Source: Oscillibacter sp. CAG:241 (lineage in GTDB: Bacteria; Bacillota; Clostridia; Oscillospirales; Oscillospiraceae). Taken from it: a stretch of DNA of 44,934 nucleotides. The notes beneath the pieces were generated by a model. The model had not been told where the DNA came from. It saw only the letters and a list, made by a program, of their open reading frames with translations, and made no database searches. Below are positions 8,166-15,167 of this stretch, piece by piece. Numbering within the stretch: the first letter of the stretch is position 1; each line of letters starts with the position of its first letter. A program made the translations under genes and the position numbers. The stretch lies in assembly GCA_000435975.1 (NCBI GenBank), contig FR884134.1, positions 16,158-61,091 on the forward strand, read 5' to 3'.

Positions 8166-8768
8166 TTACTGTTCGTTTTTTTCGGCGGCAGGCTTTTCGC
8201 CGAAGCTCTCCTCCAGCCGGTGGAGGCCCTCCTCCATCTCGTGGAAGCCGGACAGGTCCGGCTGGGCCAGGGTCTGCTGGGCCAGGGCCAGCTTCTGGCA
8301 GAACTGGCGGTTCAGCTCGGCGTATTTATCCCGGGACTGGGCGCACCAATCCGCCTGCCGACGGGCCATGGTCCGCAGCTCCTCGATGGCCTTGGCCCGG
8401 AACTCCTCCGTCCGCCGGTGGGCGCTGATCTCGATATCGGCGATGTGGTCCTTCAGAGACTGATACTCCGCTGCCTGGGCCCGAAGGTCCTCCGTCTCCT
8501 GCCGGAGCTTCTGTGCCTGCTCCTGGAGCTGGCGGAACTGATCTTGCAGCTGCAGGCAGGTATCCGCCGCCGCGCTGTTCTCCAGCACGGACTGGCGCAG
8601 GGTGCTCAGCTCCGCCTCCATGGTGCGGTTCCGCTCCTGCAGGCTGCGATTTTCCTCCTCCAGAGCGGAAATGCGCTGCTGACTCTCCCGCGAGGTCTGC
8701 TGGATATAGCTGATCACGTCCTCCCGGTCAAAGCCGCCGAACAACGCCGTTTTGAAATTGGTATTCAT
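8166..8768 (-). CDS. DivIVA-like coiled-coil protein
   Basis: 200 aa. The N-terminal FKTALFGGFDREDVISYIQQ matches the DivIVA-like entry motif (F-x-G-F-x-x-x-D-V-x-x-Y-I) that binds curved or dividing membrane. Residues 30-160 are almost continuous coiled coil rich in Gln, Glu and Leu. This suggests a cell-division or pole-associated scaffold, but the family is loosely defined and the function is inferred. The start at 8768 follows GGGGGAATACGGG. A promoter is seen at 8804-8832. Confidence 0.72.
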   Translation of the reverse strand: MNTNFKTALFGGFDREDVISYIQQTSRESQQRISALEEENRSLQERNRTMEAELSTLRQSVLENSAAADTCLQLQDQFRQLQEQAQKLRQETEDLRAQAAEYQSLKDHIADIEISAHRRTEEFRAKAIEELRTMARRQADWCAQSRDKYAELNRQFCQKLALAQQTLAQPDLSGFHEMEEGLHRLEESFGEKPAAEKNEQ

Positions 8769-8803
8769 CCCGTATTCCCCCGCTATTCTGTAAATTTGTA
8801 CAC

Positions 8804-8832
8804 AGTATAGCACAAGGGCCGGATAAAATCAA
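8804..8832 (-). promoter_or_regulatory. Promoter of the DivIVA-like gene
   Basis: Minus strand TTGATT (8832-8827), 17 bases, TATACT (8809-8804). The -35 box overlaps the stop codon of the upstream protease gene. Confidence 0.65.
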
Positions 8833-9518
8833 CCGTTTTTCCCGATCATGGCGTAAAGGGCTTCCAGTGCGTCGGACAGGGTCCCCAGCCGGTCGATCAG
8901 CCCCAGCTGCACCGCCTGGCTGCCGTACAGAATGGTGCCCACGTCGTTGGACATATCCCCGTCGGCCAGCATCAGCTGGCGGAAGGCATCCTCGGTAATG
9001 CGGCTGTGCCGTGCCACAAAGGACACGATGCTCTCCTGCACCCGCTCGAAATACCGGTACGACTGGGGCGCGGCGATCATCAGGCCCGTCATGCGCACAG
9101 GGTGCACCGTCATAGACGCCGACGGCACGATGAACGTCTCCCGCCCGGACACCGCCAGGGGAATGCCGATGGAATGCCCGCCTCCCAGCACCAGGGTCAC
9201 AGTGGGCTTCGTCATCCCCGCCACCATCTCCGCGATGGCCAGTCCCGCCTCAATGTCACCGCCCACGGTGTTCAGCAGCAGCAGCACGCCGTCCACCTCC
9301 TCCGACTGCTCCAAATGAGCCAGCAGCGGCAGGACATGCTCATATTTCGTGGTTTTCGTGTTGTTGGGAGCCACGCTGTGGCCCTCCACCTGGCCGATGA
9401 TGGTCAGGCAGTACACGCTGCCCCGCTGACTTTCTACCAGGGCAGCACCCAGGTCATAAAGACGCTGGGCGCTCTGGTCGCCGGACTGCTCCGGCAGATG
9501 ATTGGGTTCCTCCGTCAT
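8829..9518 (-). CDS. tepA: TepA/ClpP-like serine protease
   Basis: 229 aa. A ClpP-fold protein closest to Bacillus TepA (YmfB, translocation-enhancing protein). LLLLNTVGGDIEAGLAIAEMV is the oxyanion-hole block, LGGGHSIGIPLA contains the G-x-S-x-G nucleophile (Ser116), and SMTVHP supplies the likely catalytic His139. No membrane segment is seen. The start at 9518 follows GGAGGTGCGTTCC; the longer frame upstream lacks a ribosome site. The physiological substrate is not known; TepA has been linked to protein export and spore-related processes. Confidence 0.82.
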   Translation of the reverse strand: MTEEPNHLPEQSGDQSAQRLYDLGAALVESQRGSVYCLTIIGQVEGHSVAPNNTKTTKYEHVLPLLAHLEQSEEVDGVLLLLNTVGGDIEAGLAIAEMVAGMTKPTVTLVLGGGHSIGIPLAVSGRETFIVPSASMTVHPVRMTGLMIAAPQSYRYFERVQESIVSFVARHSRITEDAFRQLMLADGDMSNDVGTILYGSQAVQLGLIDRLGTLSDALEALYAMIGKNG

Positions 9519-9730
9519 GGAACGCACCTCCTTATCGGAGATAGCATGTGCATTCCGGCGGAAATCATTCAATTCTGAGGCTGATCCGGCGGGGTGGGAC
9601 AGAATATGCAGACCGATGCCCCGCTCCAGCTCCGGAATGCGTCGCTTATGGGCCGCAGGCGTATCATATGGTATTCCTCTCAAGCGGCATGAGCAGGCCG
9701 TATATCGTCAAACCTGCCGGATATTTCCGG

Positions 9731-9768
9731 CAAAAAAGTAAGGAGGGAAGACCAAAATCTTCCCTCCT
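9731..9768 (-). terminator. Terminator of the rpmF operon
   Basis: On the minus strand an 11-bp stem (9768-9758 with 9751-9741, 6-base loop) is followed by TACTTTTTT (9740-9732). Confidence 0.85.
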
Positions 9769-9788
9769 AACAAGGACACACGGTATTT

Positions 9789-9986
9789 TTACTTGCCTGC
9801 TGCCACAGACTCAACGTGCTTGACCTCGCGGCCGTTATAGGTACCGCACTCCGGGCACATTCTGTGAGGCAGATGCAGCGCGCCGCACTTGGGGCATGCC
9901 ACGAGACCGGGAGCCGCCAGCTTCCAAACGGAGCTGCGTCTCTTATTGCGTCTTTGCTTGGATACTTTTCCCTTAGGTACTGCCAT
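9789..9986 (-). CDS. rpmF: Ribosomal protein L32 (bL32)
   Basis: 65 aa. A structural protein of the large ribosomal subunit. MAVPKGKVSKQRRNKRRSS is the universal basic N-terminus and the paired CPKCG/CPECG motifs form a four-cysteine zinc site, so this is the zinc-binding version. AAGGAGGTG precedes the ATG. It is the second gene of an operon with DUF177, the usual order in bacteria. Confidence 0.98.
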   Translation of the reverse strand: MAVPKGKVSKQRRNKRRSSVWKLAAPGLVACPKCGALHLPHRMCPECGTYNGREVKHVESVAAGK

Positions 9987-10039
9987 GTTGACACCTCCTT
10001 GGTCTTAACTGCCTGAGCAGTAGTGTATTTGTAATATGC

Positions 10040-10543
10040 TCACTCGTCGTCCTGCGCGAGCAGCTGGGCCAGCTTTGCAAGCCGCGGATCGACCTGCTTT
10101 TTGCAGCGGCACGCCTCGCGGTTGAGGTTGACGCCGCAGCCCGGGCAAAGGCCCTTGCAGTCCTCGGAGCAGAGGGTTTTCGTGTCCATATCGAGGATGA
10201 ACGCGGTGCCGGCCAGGTCCGCCAGGTCCACCTCATCGTGGTCCAGCAGGACAATGTCGTCGTTCTCCATGTCCTGCTTCTCCTGGGCCAAAACGCACGA
10301 GAAGGACGCGGACTTGGGAGCGTCAAACTCCTCCATGCACCGGTCACATACGCAGCGAAGCGTCGTACTTGCCTGAAGCTCACACAGCAGCACGCCTGCC
10401 TGGTTATACACCCTGCCGTCCACAACAACCGGGCGAACCACGGGCTTCTCTCCGCCGAATTCCAGGTCGGACAGGTCCATCTCAAAATGGAAATCCTGGC
10501 TGGCGCCGGGAGTATGCAAAAGCCGGTTCACATTCAGAATCAT
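10040..10543 (-). CDS. DUF177 (YceD-like) protein
   Basis: 167 aa. The YceD/DUF177 family is nearly always encoded directly upstream of rpmF, as here, and is linked to large-subunit rRNA or ribosome maturation. The protein has Cys pairs CVCDRCMEEF and CPGCGVNLNREACRC, which could bind zinc. The ATG at 10543 follows GCGAGGTG. The promoter at 10571-10599 is close to perfect consensus, consistent with high expression of a ribosomal protein operon. Confidence 0.9.
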   Translation of the reverse strand: MILNVNRLLHTPGASQDFHFEMDLSDLEFGGEKPVVRPVVVDGRVYNQAGVLLCELQASTTLRCVCDRCMEEFDAPKSASFSCVLAQEKQDMENDDIVLLDHDEVDLADLAGTAFILDMDTKTLCSEDCKGLCPGCGVNLNREACRCKKQVDPRLAKLAQLLAQDDE

Positions 10544-10570
10544 AGTACACCTCGCAATGACACGAGTAGT

Positions 10571-10599
10571 ATTATACTGAATTTTCCTCCCCTTGTCAA
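10571..10599 (-). promoter_or_regulatory. Consensus promoter of the DUF177-rpmF operon
   Basis: Minus strand TTGACA (10599-10594), 17 bases, TATAAT (10576-10571): a perfect sigma-A match. Confidence 0.9.
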
Positions 10600-10618
10600 A
10601 CATTTTCTCATAAATATT

Positions 10619-10646
10619 TTGACTTTTTTGAAAAAGACGGTAGAAT
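10619..10646 (+). promoter_or_regulatory. Promoter of the RluD-family gene
   Basis: TTGACT (10619-10624), 16 bases, TAGAAT (10641-10646), divergent from the rpmF-operon promoter. Confidence 0.78.
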
Positions 10647-10686
10647 AAGAGCAGACTGGAAATTCTACGGTAAGGGAGGCCCCTTC

Positions 10687-11643
10687 ATGCGGGAGATCAC
10701 CATCGGAAAAAACGATGCCGGTCAGCGGCTGGACCGCTTTGTGTCCAAAAGTCTGCCCCTGCTGCCCCCGGCGCTGCTTCAAAAATACATTCGCCTCAAG
10801 CGCATCAAGTGCAACGGTGCCCGGGCCCAGCGGGATCAGCGCTTGCAGGAGGGCGATGTGCTGCAATTATACATCAATGACGAGTTCTTTGACAAGCCCC
10901 GGGAGGATAATCTTTTCCTGACCCTGTTCAAGCCGTCGCTGGATATCGTATATGAGGATGAGAACCTAATGCTGCTGAACAAACGGCCGGGGCTGGTGGT
11001 CCACGCCGACGAGACGGAGAAGGTCAACACCCTCATCAATCACATCCAGGCGTACCTTTACCAGAAACGGGAGTGGAACCCCCGGTGGGAGAACGCCTTT
11101 ACCCCGGCCCTGTGCAACCGCATCGACCGCAACACCGGAGGCATCGTCATCGCCGCCAAAAATGCCGAGACCCTGCGCATCATCAATGAGAAGATCCGGG
11201 ACCGGGAGATCGACAAGCGCTACCTGTGCATCACCCTGGGCCGTCCCCGTCCCCCAGAGGGGGAGGTATCCTGCTTCCTGCTGAAGGATGAGCAGAAAAA
11301 GCAGGTGTCCGTGTACCACCGCCCCGTCCCCGGCGGCAAGACCGCCGTCACCCGCTACCGGACCCTGGAGACCCGGGGGGAGCTGTCCCTGCTGGAGGTG
11401 GAGCTGCTGACGGGCCGCACCCATCAGATCCGCGCCACCATGGCCGACCTGGGCTGTCCCCTGCTGGGTGACGGAAAATACGGCGACGGCAGGGCCAACC
11501 GCCGCTACGGCGAGACCCGCCAGGCGCTGTACTCTTATCGCCTGACCTTCGACTTCCCCACCGACGCCGGGATCCTCGGCTATCTCCGGGGCCGCAGCTT
11601 CCAGGTAGACCAGGTCCCCTTCCGGGATAAATATTTTGGCTGA
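10687..11643 (+). CDS. RluD-family RNA pseudouridine synthase
   Basis: 318 aa. Isomerises uridine to pseudouridine in structured RNA, most likely rRNA. The N-terminal S4 RNA-binding domain covers about residues 1-70 (RLDRFVSKSLPLLP...GDVLQLY). The catalytic domain has CNRIDRNTGGIVIAAKN with catalytic Asp147 and the C-terminal LLTGRTHQIRATMADLGCPLLGD block. Length is normal. GTAAGGGAGG precedes the ATG. Exact target sites cannot be assigned from sequence. Confidence 0.92.
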   Translation: MREITIGKNDAGQRLDRFVSKSLPLLPPALLQKYIRLKRIKCNGARAQRDQRLQEGDVLQLYINDEFFDKPREDNLFLTLFKPSLDIVYEDENLMLLNKRPGLVVHADETEKVNTLINHIQAYLYQKREWNPRWENAFTPALCNRIDRNTGGIVIAAKNAETLRIINEKIRDREIDKRYLCITLGRPRPPEGEVSCFLLKDEQKKQVSVYHRPVPGGKTAVTRYRTLETRGELSLLEVELLTGRTHQIRATMADLGCPLLGDGKYGDGRANRRYGETRQALYSYRLTFDFPTDAGILGYLRGRSFQVDQVPFRDKYFG

Positions 11644-12057
11644 CCGCCTGCATCAGCGCCTATTATGCCAGCAAGAATGACAGCTTGTAACAGGAGAACG
11701 GAAATTATGCGGTTATGTAAACCGGTTCCCCAGCTTTCGCGGAGTGAAAAACTTCGTTTTCCGTCCTGGAAAAATCCTGGTAAAATCCCGGAAAACAGTT
11801 GCGGCACATAGCATTTAGCCGTTGTGGAAAACCCTGTGGAAACTGTGGATAACTCTTTGTAGAGCCTTCCCGGTACAGGCTTTATGTTGCTTTTTGTCCA
11901 TTCCCTCGTTTTACACAAAAGTAATGGAAAGCGCGGATTTCGACAAAACTCCTGTACTTCCCGGCGGTGGGTCAAGTCCCTCAAACTCCCTGCCGCCGGA
12001 AATTTCCGTATCGTTCCGCGAAACTTTCTGCATCCCCGCCGTCATGAATACGCCCCG
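11644..12057. other. Gene-free host stretch left of the prophage, with DnaA-box-like cluster
   Basis: No convincing gene is seen. The most notable content is three DnaA-box-like sequences in the same orientation at 11823-11831 (TGTGGAAAA), 11835-11843 (TGTGGAAAC) and 11844-11852 (TGTGGATAA, the exact complement of TTATCCACA). No clear terminator follows the pseudouridine synthase gene. GC content is host-like up to about 12075 and then drops. Confidence 0.55.
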
Positions 12058-12076
12058 TATTTCCCGCCGGAGCGTG
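12058..12076 (+). repeat. Left flanking direct repeat (candidate target duplication)
   Basis: TATTTCCCGCCGGAGCG followed by TG; the right copy at 43627-43645 has GG instead. The identity continues three more bases (AAA), giving 21 of 22 matches. The right copy is an inverted repeat (TTTCCCG...CGGGAAA), so the duplicated sequence is a terminator-like hairpin. Each copy abuts a terminal inverted motif of the element. Confidence 0.65.
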
Positions 12077-12100
12077 AAAAGTCAAGGGGTAAATGCGAAA
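12077..12100 (+). repeat. Left terminal inverted motif of the prophage
   Basis: AAAAGT, 11 bases, TGCGAAA. The complement of the right end (43626-43603) has the same two blocks with the same 11-base spacing; 16 of 24 positions agree. Confidence 0.55.
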
Positions 12101-12129
12101 AAGTGCAAAAAAATTTATTTTGACGTGCT

Positions 12130-13173
12130 TTAAGCGGCTAATATGCTGTTTATGCAAGCCTCGTATATGTCCGCAGAGCTGTAATAATCAAAAATTCCCC
12201 GCGGATAGTCGTTAATCCATTTTTCGAGTTTTCGGGTATCTGCGGGGGTAACTTTATCAAGGCTAATACCTTTCGGATAATGACGACGCACCATTTTATT
12301 TTGATTTTCATTTGAGCCGCGCTCGTATGAGCTGTACGGGTGGCAATAATAAACCGTTGTGCGTGAGTCTTTTTTTCGGCAGCTACGCTCGAGTCCCTCG
12401 TAGTCGGAAAATTCGGAGCCGTTGTCTATGGTTATGCTTTGAAATACTTTTGAAAAGAGTCCCACTCCGTAACTGCGCTCTATTCCGTCAAGGGCTTTTA
12501 TCACGCTTGCGGCGGTGTGGTCTTTCATTATCCTTATAATTTCGTAGCGGCTATATCTTTCAGTAAGCACAAGAAACGTTTTCTTTGTGCCTTTTTTACC
12601 TACGACGCAATCCATTTCCCAGTGACCGAAAGAGTCCCTCTCCGCAACTTCTGCGGGGCGCTTTTCGATACTTTTACCCGCGGGCGCTCTGTTCGGCTTT
12701 ACGCGCTCGTATTTCTGCTTATCCTTGTTGCATTTAACGGGCAAGTCCTTGTTTGTTATCGTAAGAAAAACGCCGTCCTCGATATAACGGTAAAATGTCG
12801 TTTTTGAAATGGTAGTATTGAATTGCAACCCTTTACGTTTGATTTCTCCAAGAATAGCACCAGGCGCGTATTTTTCTGCTGATACTTTATACTCAAGGTA
12901 TGTAGCGTACTCGTGGTCGGAGCCTATCTTTAATCCCGCGCCCTTTGCTTTAAGGTTTGCGCGGTATTTTTCCTCGGCAATGTCGGGGCTGTACCGCTCC
13001 TCCTCGGTCAAATCGGAATTGAGGCGAGTATATACACCTCTTTTTAATTCTCGGTATATAGTGCTGACGTGTACGCCGAGCAGTGCCGCCATTTTTGCGG
13101 GCTTAATACCGACCTTTTGCCAAGCCTCTATTTGCAGACGGTCTGTAAAAGTAAGGTGTTTGTAGTTTCTCAT
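12130..13173 (-). CDS. IS30-family DDE transposase
   Basis: 347 aa. The N-terminal helix-turn-helix is YKHLTFTDRLQIEAWQKVG...MAALLGVHVSTIYREL (HTH_38 type). The catalytic triad is Asp188 (GHWEMDCVVG), Asp250 (ITIDNGSEF) and Glu284 (HPYSSYERGSNENQN), with 33 residues between the last two, the DD(33)E spacing of IS30. It appears intact. The start at 13173 follows CGGAGCGATTTT; this leader is repeated at 43167-43192. The gene lies 30 bases inside the candidate left end of the prophage and is probably its integration and excision enzyme. A separate IS insertion is the alternative, but I found no matching second end close by. Confidence 0.92.
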   Translation of the reverse strand: MRNYKHLTFTDRLQIEAWQKVGIKPAKMAALLGVHVSTIYRELKRGVYTRLNSDLTEEERYSPDIAEEKYRANLKAKGAGLKIGSDHEYATYLEYKVSAEKYAPGAILGEIKRKGLQFNTTISKTTFYRYIEDGVFLTITNKDLPVKCNKDKQKYERVKPNRAPAGKSIEKRPAEVAERDSFGHWEMDCVVGKKGTKKTFLVLTERYSRYEIIRIMKDHTAASVIKALDGIERSYGVGLFSKVFQSITIDNGSEFSDYEGLERSCRKKDSRTTVYYCHPYSSYERGSNENQNKMVRRHYPKGISLDKVTPADTRKLEKWINDYPRGIFDYYSSADIYEACINSILAA

Positions 13174-13196
13174 AATAAAATCGCTCCGTTTTATTA
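13171..13196 (-). promoter_or_regulatory. Leader shared with the early gene at 43169
   Basis: These 26 bases, covering the start codon and ribosome site of the transposase gene, match 43167-43192 (start and leader of the 76-aa early gene) with two mismatches. Both read AATAAAACGGAG then GATTTT before the start. A hairpin, AGCCCGCTCCC (13206-13216) with 13222-13232 and one mismatch, lies just upstream and may end the hicAB transcript. Confidence 0.5.
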
Positions 13197-13246
13197 AAAT
13201 AATATAGCCCGCTCCCACGGAGGGAACGGGCTCAAGTGTGCTCGGT

Positions 13247-13642
13247 TTACCTGTCTGTTATTCTCAATTCCCGTTTGAGTGCCTCTTGTAAAGCCTGGGA
13301 AAAGTTAATATTTGCCTTTTCTGCCGCGTAGCAAAGCCAACTCGGGAGAGTACAATTTTTCTTAACTACTCTCATTTCGTTTTTGCGCCGATATTCTGCA
13401 AAGTCAACGTCTACAAGCGTTACGATTTCTCCTTGTGCCGTTTTAACAGTATCGAGCTTGCGGGGTGTAGGTAGCGCTTTCCCGTCGTCCTCCATATCAA
13501 CACCCATTAAGCCGATAGCGTCCCGCGCCATTTCGATAGCGTCGGTTAAATCCTCGCCTTGTGTGTTAATATCAAAATCGGGAATATAAACCGTAAAGCC
13601 CTTATCCTCGGGTATAAGCAAAATAGGATATGAATTTTTCAT
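13247..13642 (-). CDS. hicB: HicB antitoxin
   Basis: 131 aa. The N-terminal half (YPILLIPEDKGFTVYIPDFDINTQGEDLTDAIEMARDAIGL) is the HicB partial RNase-H-like fold that neutralises HicA. The C-terminal part (LPSWLCYAAEKANINFSQALQEALKREL) is a ribbon-helix-helix DNA-binding domain for autoregulation. GGAGG precedes the ATG. It follows hicA by 49 bases in the usual toxin-first order of many HicAB loci. Confidence 0.93.
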   Translation of the reverse strand: MKNSYPILLIPEDKGFTVYIPDFDINTQGEDLTDAIEMARDAIGLMGVDMEDDGKALPTPRKLDTVKTAQGEIVTLVDVDFAEYRRKNEMRVVKKNCTLPSWLCYAAEKANINFSQALQEALKRELRITDR

Positions 13643-13691
13643 ATATAGTTACCTCCAATAAAATATATATTAAGCTCGGGCGGCGTGGGGC

Positions 13692-13874
13692 TCATTTGAG
13701 CCCCCGCCTTTTAATTATTGCCCTTGCGAGATTTTCTTTTAATTCTCTGTGCCTCGGGATTGTTTCGCTCTCTTTTCCGTTGGTGTAGATGTCGTGCCCG
13801 CCTCCGTTTCTTTTTAAGTACCAACCGTTTTTTTCGAGTAGCTTTATGAGGTCTGCTCTTTTCGTTTGTATCAT
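13692..13874 (-). CDS. hicA: HicA toxin (mRNA interferase)
   Basis: 60 aa, the normal length. A double-stranded-RNA-binding-like fold: LIKLLEKNGWYLKRNGGGHDIYTNG contains the conserved G-H with the catalytic histidine, and IPRHRELKENLARAIIKRRGL is the C-terminal helix. It cleaves mRNA when free of HicB. The ribosome site AGAGAGGAG lies unusually close to the ATG (two bases or fewer), which may keep toxin output low relative to HicB. In a prophage it may act in stability or superinfection exclusion. Confidence 0.93.
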   Translation of the reverse strand: MIQTKRADLIKLLEKNGWYLKRNGGGHDIYTNGKESETIPRHRELKENLARAIIKRRGLK

Positions 13875-13891
13875 CTCCTCTCTATGTTTAT

Positions 13892-13920
13892 ATTATACGC
13901 CTTTAATGCGTATTTGTCAA
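13892..13920 (-). promoter_or_regulatory. hicAB promoter with operator-like palindrome
   Basis: Minus strand TTGACA (13920-13915), 17 bases, TATAAT (13897-13892): perfect consensus. TACGC/GCGTA (13896-13900 with 13908-13912) forms an inverted repeat across the spacer, a plausible HicB operator. Confidence 0.85.
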
Positions 13921-13960
13921 GCCCTTTTTCAAAACTTTTTGCGGTTTTTTGCAATTATTA

Positions 13961-13989
13961 TTGAAAGCGCGGCGGTTTTCTGATATAAT
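13961..13989 (+). promoter_or_regulatory. Strong plus-strand promoter of the left-end RNA
   Basis: TTGAAA (13961-13966), 17 bases, TATAAT (13984-13989). It is divergent from hicAB and is one of only two plus-strand promoters noticed in the prophage. Confidence 0.85.
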
Positions 13990-13995
13990 AAGGGT

Positions 13996-14164
13996 ACCAC
14001 ACTAATTTAATAATTTGTTTTATGCTGTAAGTGCGCTTTTTTTACTTCGGTAAAAATGCGGGCTCGTTTTTGCGTCTTATAGCGTAAAACATAGAATTAG
14101 TGTGGTAGCAATTCGGAGCTTGCGTTTTTCGTGCGTGCAGCGACGAGTTGCACGCACTTTTTTT
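13996..14164 (+). ncRNA. Candidate structured RNA with its own terminator
   Basis: A transcript from the promoter at 13961-13989 would fold into a closed multi-branch structure. A perfect 13-bp basal stem joins TACCACACTAATT (13995-14007) to AATTAGTGTGGTA (14095-14107). Inside are a 7-bp hairpin with a C(TTCG)G tetraloop (14039-14056) and a 7-bp hairpin with one G-T pair (14068-14074 with 14083-14089). It is followed by a 9-bp terminator stem (14131-14139 with 14149-14157) and seven Ts. It may be an independent RNA of about 168 nt or an attenuating leader of the HIRAN-like gene. I recognise no known riboswitch or RNA family. Confidence 0.65.
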
Positions 14165-14178
14165 ATGGAGGTATGGAA

Positions 14179-14511
14179 ATGGGGTTGTTTTCTAAAAAAG
14201 TAATTGACGAGTTTTCTTGCGACGTATGGGGTACGGCATACACAAACGAAAACGGCACAAGCCGCCAAACATACATAGCACGGTTAAAGGTGGGCGACGA
14301 TTTATTATTCCACCCTGCGCCGACTGCCGATTATCCCGATACGATAGGTGTATTTAATAAAAAGAACGAGCAAATAGGTTTTATAGGGTATAAGGACGTA
14401 AACAAAATAAGAGGCTTATATCTCCATAACAAAGCCTCTGTATCGGTAGAAAAGATAATTAACTCCGAGCGGGGGTTATGTGTAGTAATGCACATTAAAA
14501 TTTATAAATAA
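14179..14511 (+). CDS. HIRAN-like domain protein
   Basis: 110 aa. The segment VWGTAYTNENGTSRQTYIARLKVGDDLLFHPAPTADYPDTIGVFNKKNEQIGFIG resembles the HIRAN domain (G-x-x-Y-x-N-x-x-G-x-S-R-Q, then L-x-x-G, then I-x-V-x-N-x-x-x-x-Q-I-G), which binds 3' DNA ends in repair proteins. No helicase or nuclease part is attached. ATG 14179 is chosen because GGAGG ends seven bases upstream; ATG 14173 is too close. It is the only protein gene on the plus strand of the prophage and lies behind the structured RNA. It could act after infection or from the prophage state. Confidence 0.7.
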   Translation: MGLFSKKVIDEFSCDVWGTAYTNENGTSRQTYIARLKVGDDLLFHPAPTADYPDTIGVFNKKNEQIGFIGYKDVNKIRGLYLHNKASVSVEKIINSERGLCVVMHIKIYK

Positions 14512-14515
14512 AAAT

Positions 14516-14543
14516 AAGGCGGAGGCTTAATTGCCCCCGCCTT
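14516..14543. terminator. Terminator between HIRAN gene and the end of the late operon
   Basis: AAGGCGG (14516-14522) pairs with CCGCCTT (14537-14543), with T-rich sequence on both outer sides, between convergent stops at 14511 and 14549. Confidence 0.7.
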
Positions 14544-14548
14544 TTGCT

Positions 14549-15082
14549 TTAGTCGTCGTCCTCGAACTCGTCGCCCTTGTCTATTTTCAAGCCCGCCTCC
14601 TCAAACGATTTTGTCATTTCTTTTAAGTATTCCTCTTGTGCTGCGCGTATTTCTCCGATATTATTCTGCACGGTGTCGCGCAATACGTTTGTTGCTCTCG
14701 TGCCTGGGTGGTTGACGTGAAAACCGTATATATTGTTTTCGTACCTCATAAACGCCCGTTTGCCGTCTTTCGGCATAGTATGCGGTTTTACTCCAAACTC
14801 TACCCAATGCGGCGAGGCGTGCGAGGGTAATTTATTCTTTTTTTTGACTTTTTGCCAAGAGTAAAAGCCGACTTGTAGCGTCGGCTGCCCCGTAGAATAA
14901 TTTATCATAACCCAGGTGCCTATATGGTTTTTGAAACGCTTTGAACGGACGGGCACGTTTTCGCGTAAGTATTTCCGCACGACTTTTCCCGAGGCTCGCA
15001 GAGCTGTTTTTGAGAGCCCTATTATTGTTTTTTTCGCCTCGTCGCTTTTGTCTACAAAGGTTATGTTATATTTATTTGCCAT
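14549..15082 (-). CDS. HK97 gp10-like tail-junction protein, displaced
   Basis: 177 aa. Resembles the HK97 gp10 family of minor head-tail proteins: an N-terminal helical region with LSKTALRASGKVVRKYLRENVPVRSKRFKNHI, then beta-rich SPHWVEFGVKPHTMP, then HPGTRATNVLRDTVQ. That gene normally lies between head closure and tail terminator, but here it is the last gene of the late operon, beyond the endolysin, and no gp10 is found in the connector block. The ATG at 15082 follows AAAGGAGTCGAAGT. Family assignment is tentative. Confidence 0.55.
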   Translation of the reverse strand: MANKYNITFVDKSDEAKKTIIGLSKTALRASGKVVRKYLRENVPVRSKRFKNHIGTWVMINYSTGQPTLQVGFYSWQKVKKKNKLPSHASPHWVEFGVKPHTMPKDGKRAFMRYENNIYGFHVNHPGTRATNVLRDTVQNNIGEIRAAQEEYLKEMTKSFEEAGLKIDKGDEFEDDD

Positions 15083-15167
15083 ACTTCGACTCCTTTCGGA
15101 AAGTGAAAAAGCGGCGGGCGAGGTTTCCCTCAATCCCGCCGCTTTTCCTATGTGAATTTAAGGAGGA

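Noticed and set aside
12077..13250. Transposase as a simple IS30 insertion independent of the phage
   Set aside because: No inverted partner of the left terminal motif was found within 2 kb to the right of the transposase, whereas a partner with identical spacing lies at the far prophage end. The only similarity near 13930 is AAAACTTTTT, without the TTTCGCA block.
13996..14164. 6S RNA or known riboswitch
   Set aside because: The closed three-branch shape and UUCG hairpin do not match the long bulged rod of 6S RNA, and no known riboswitch core was recognised.
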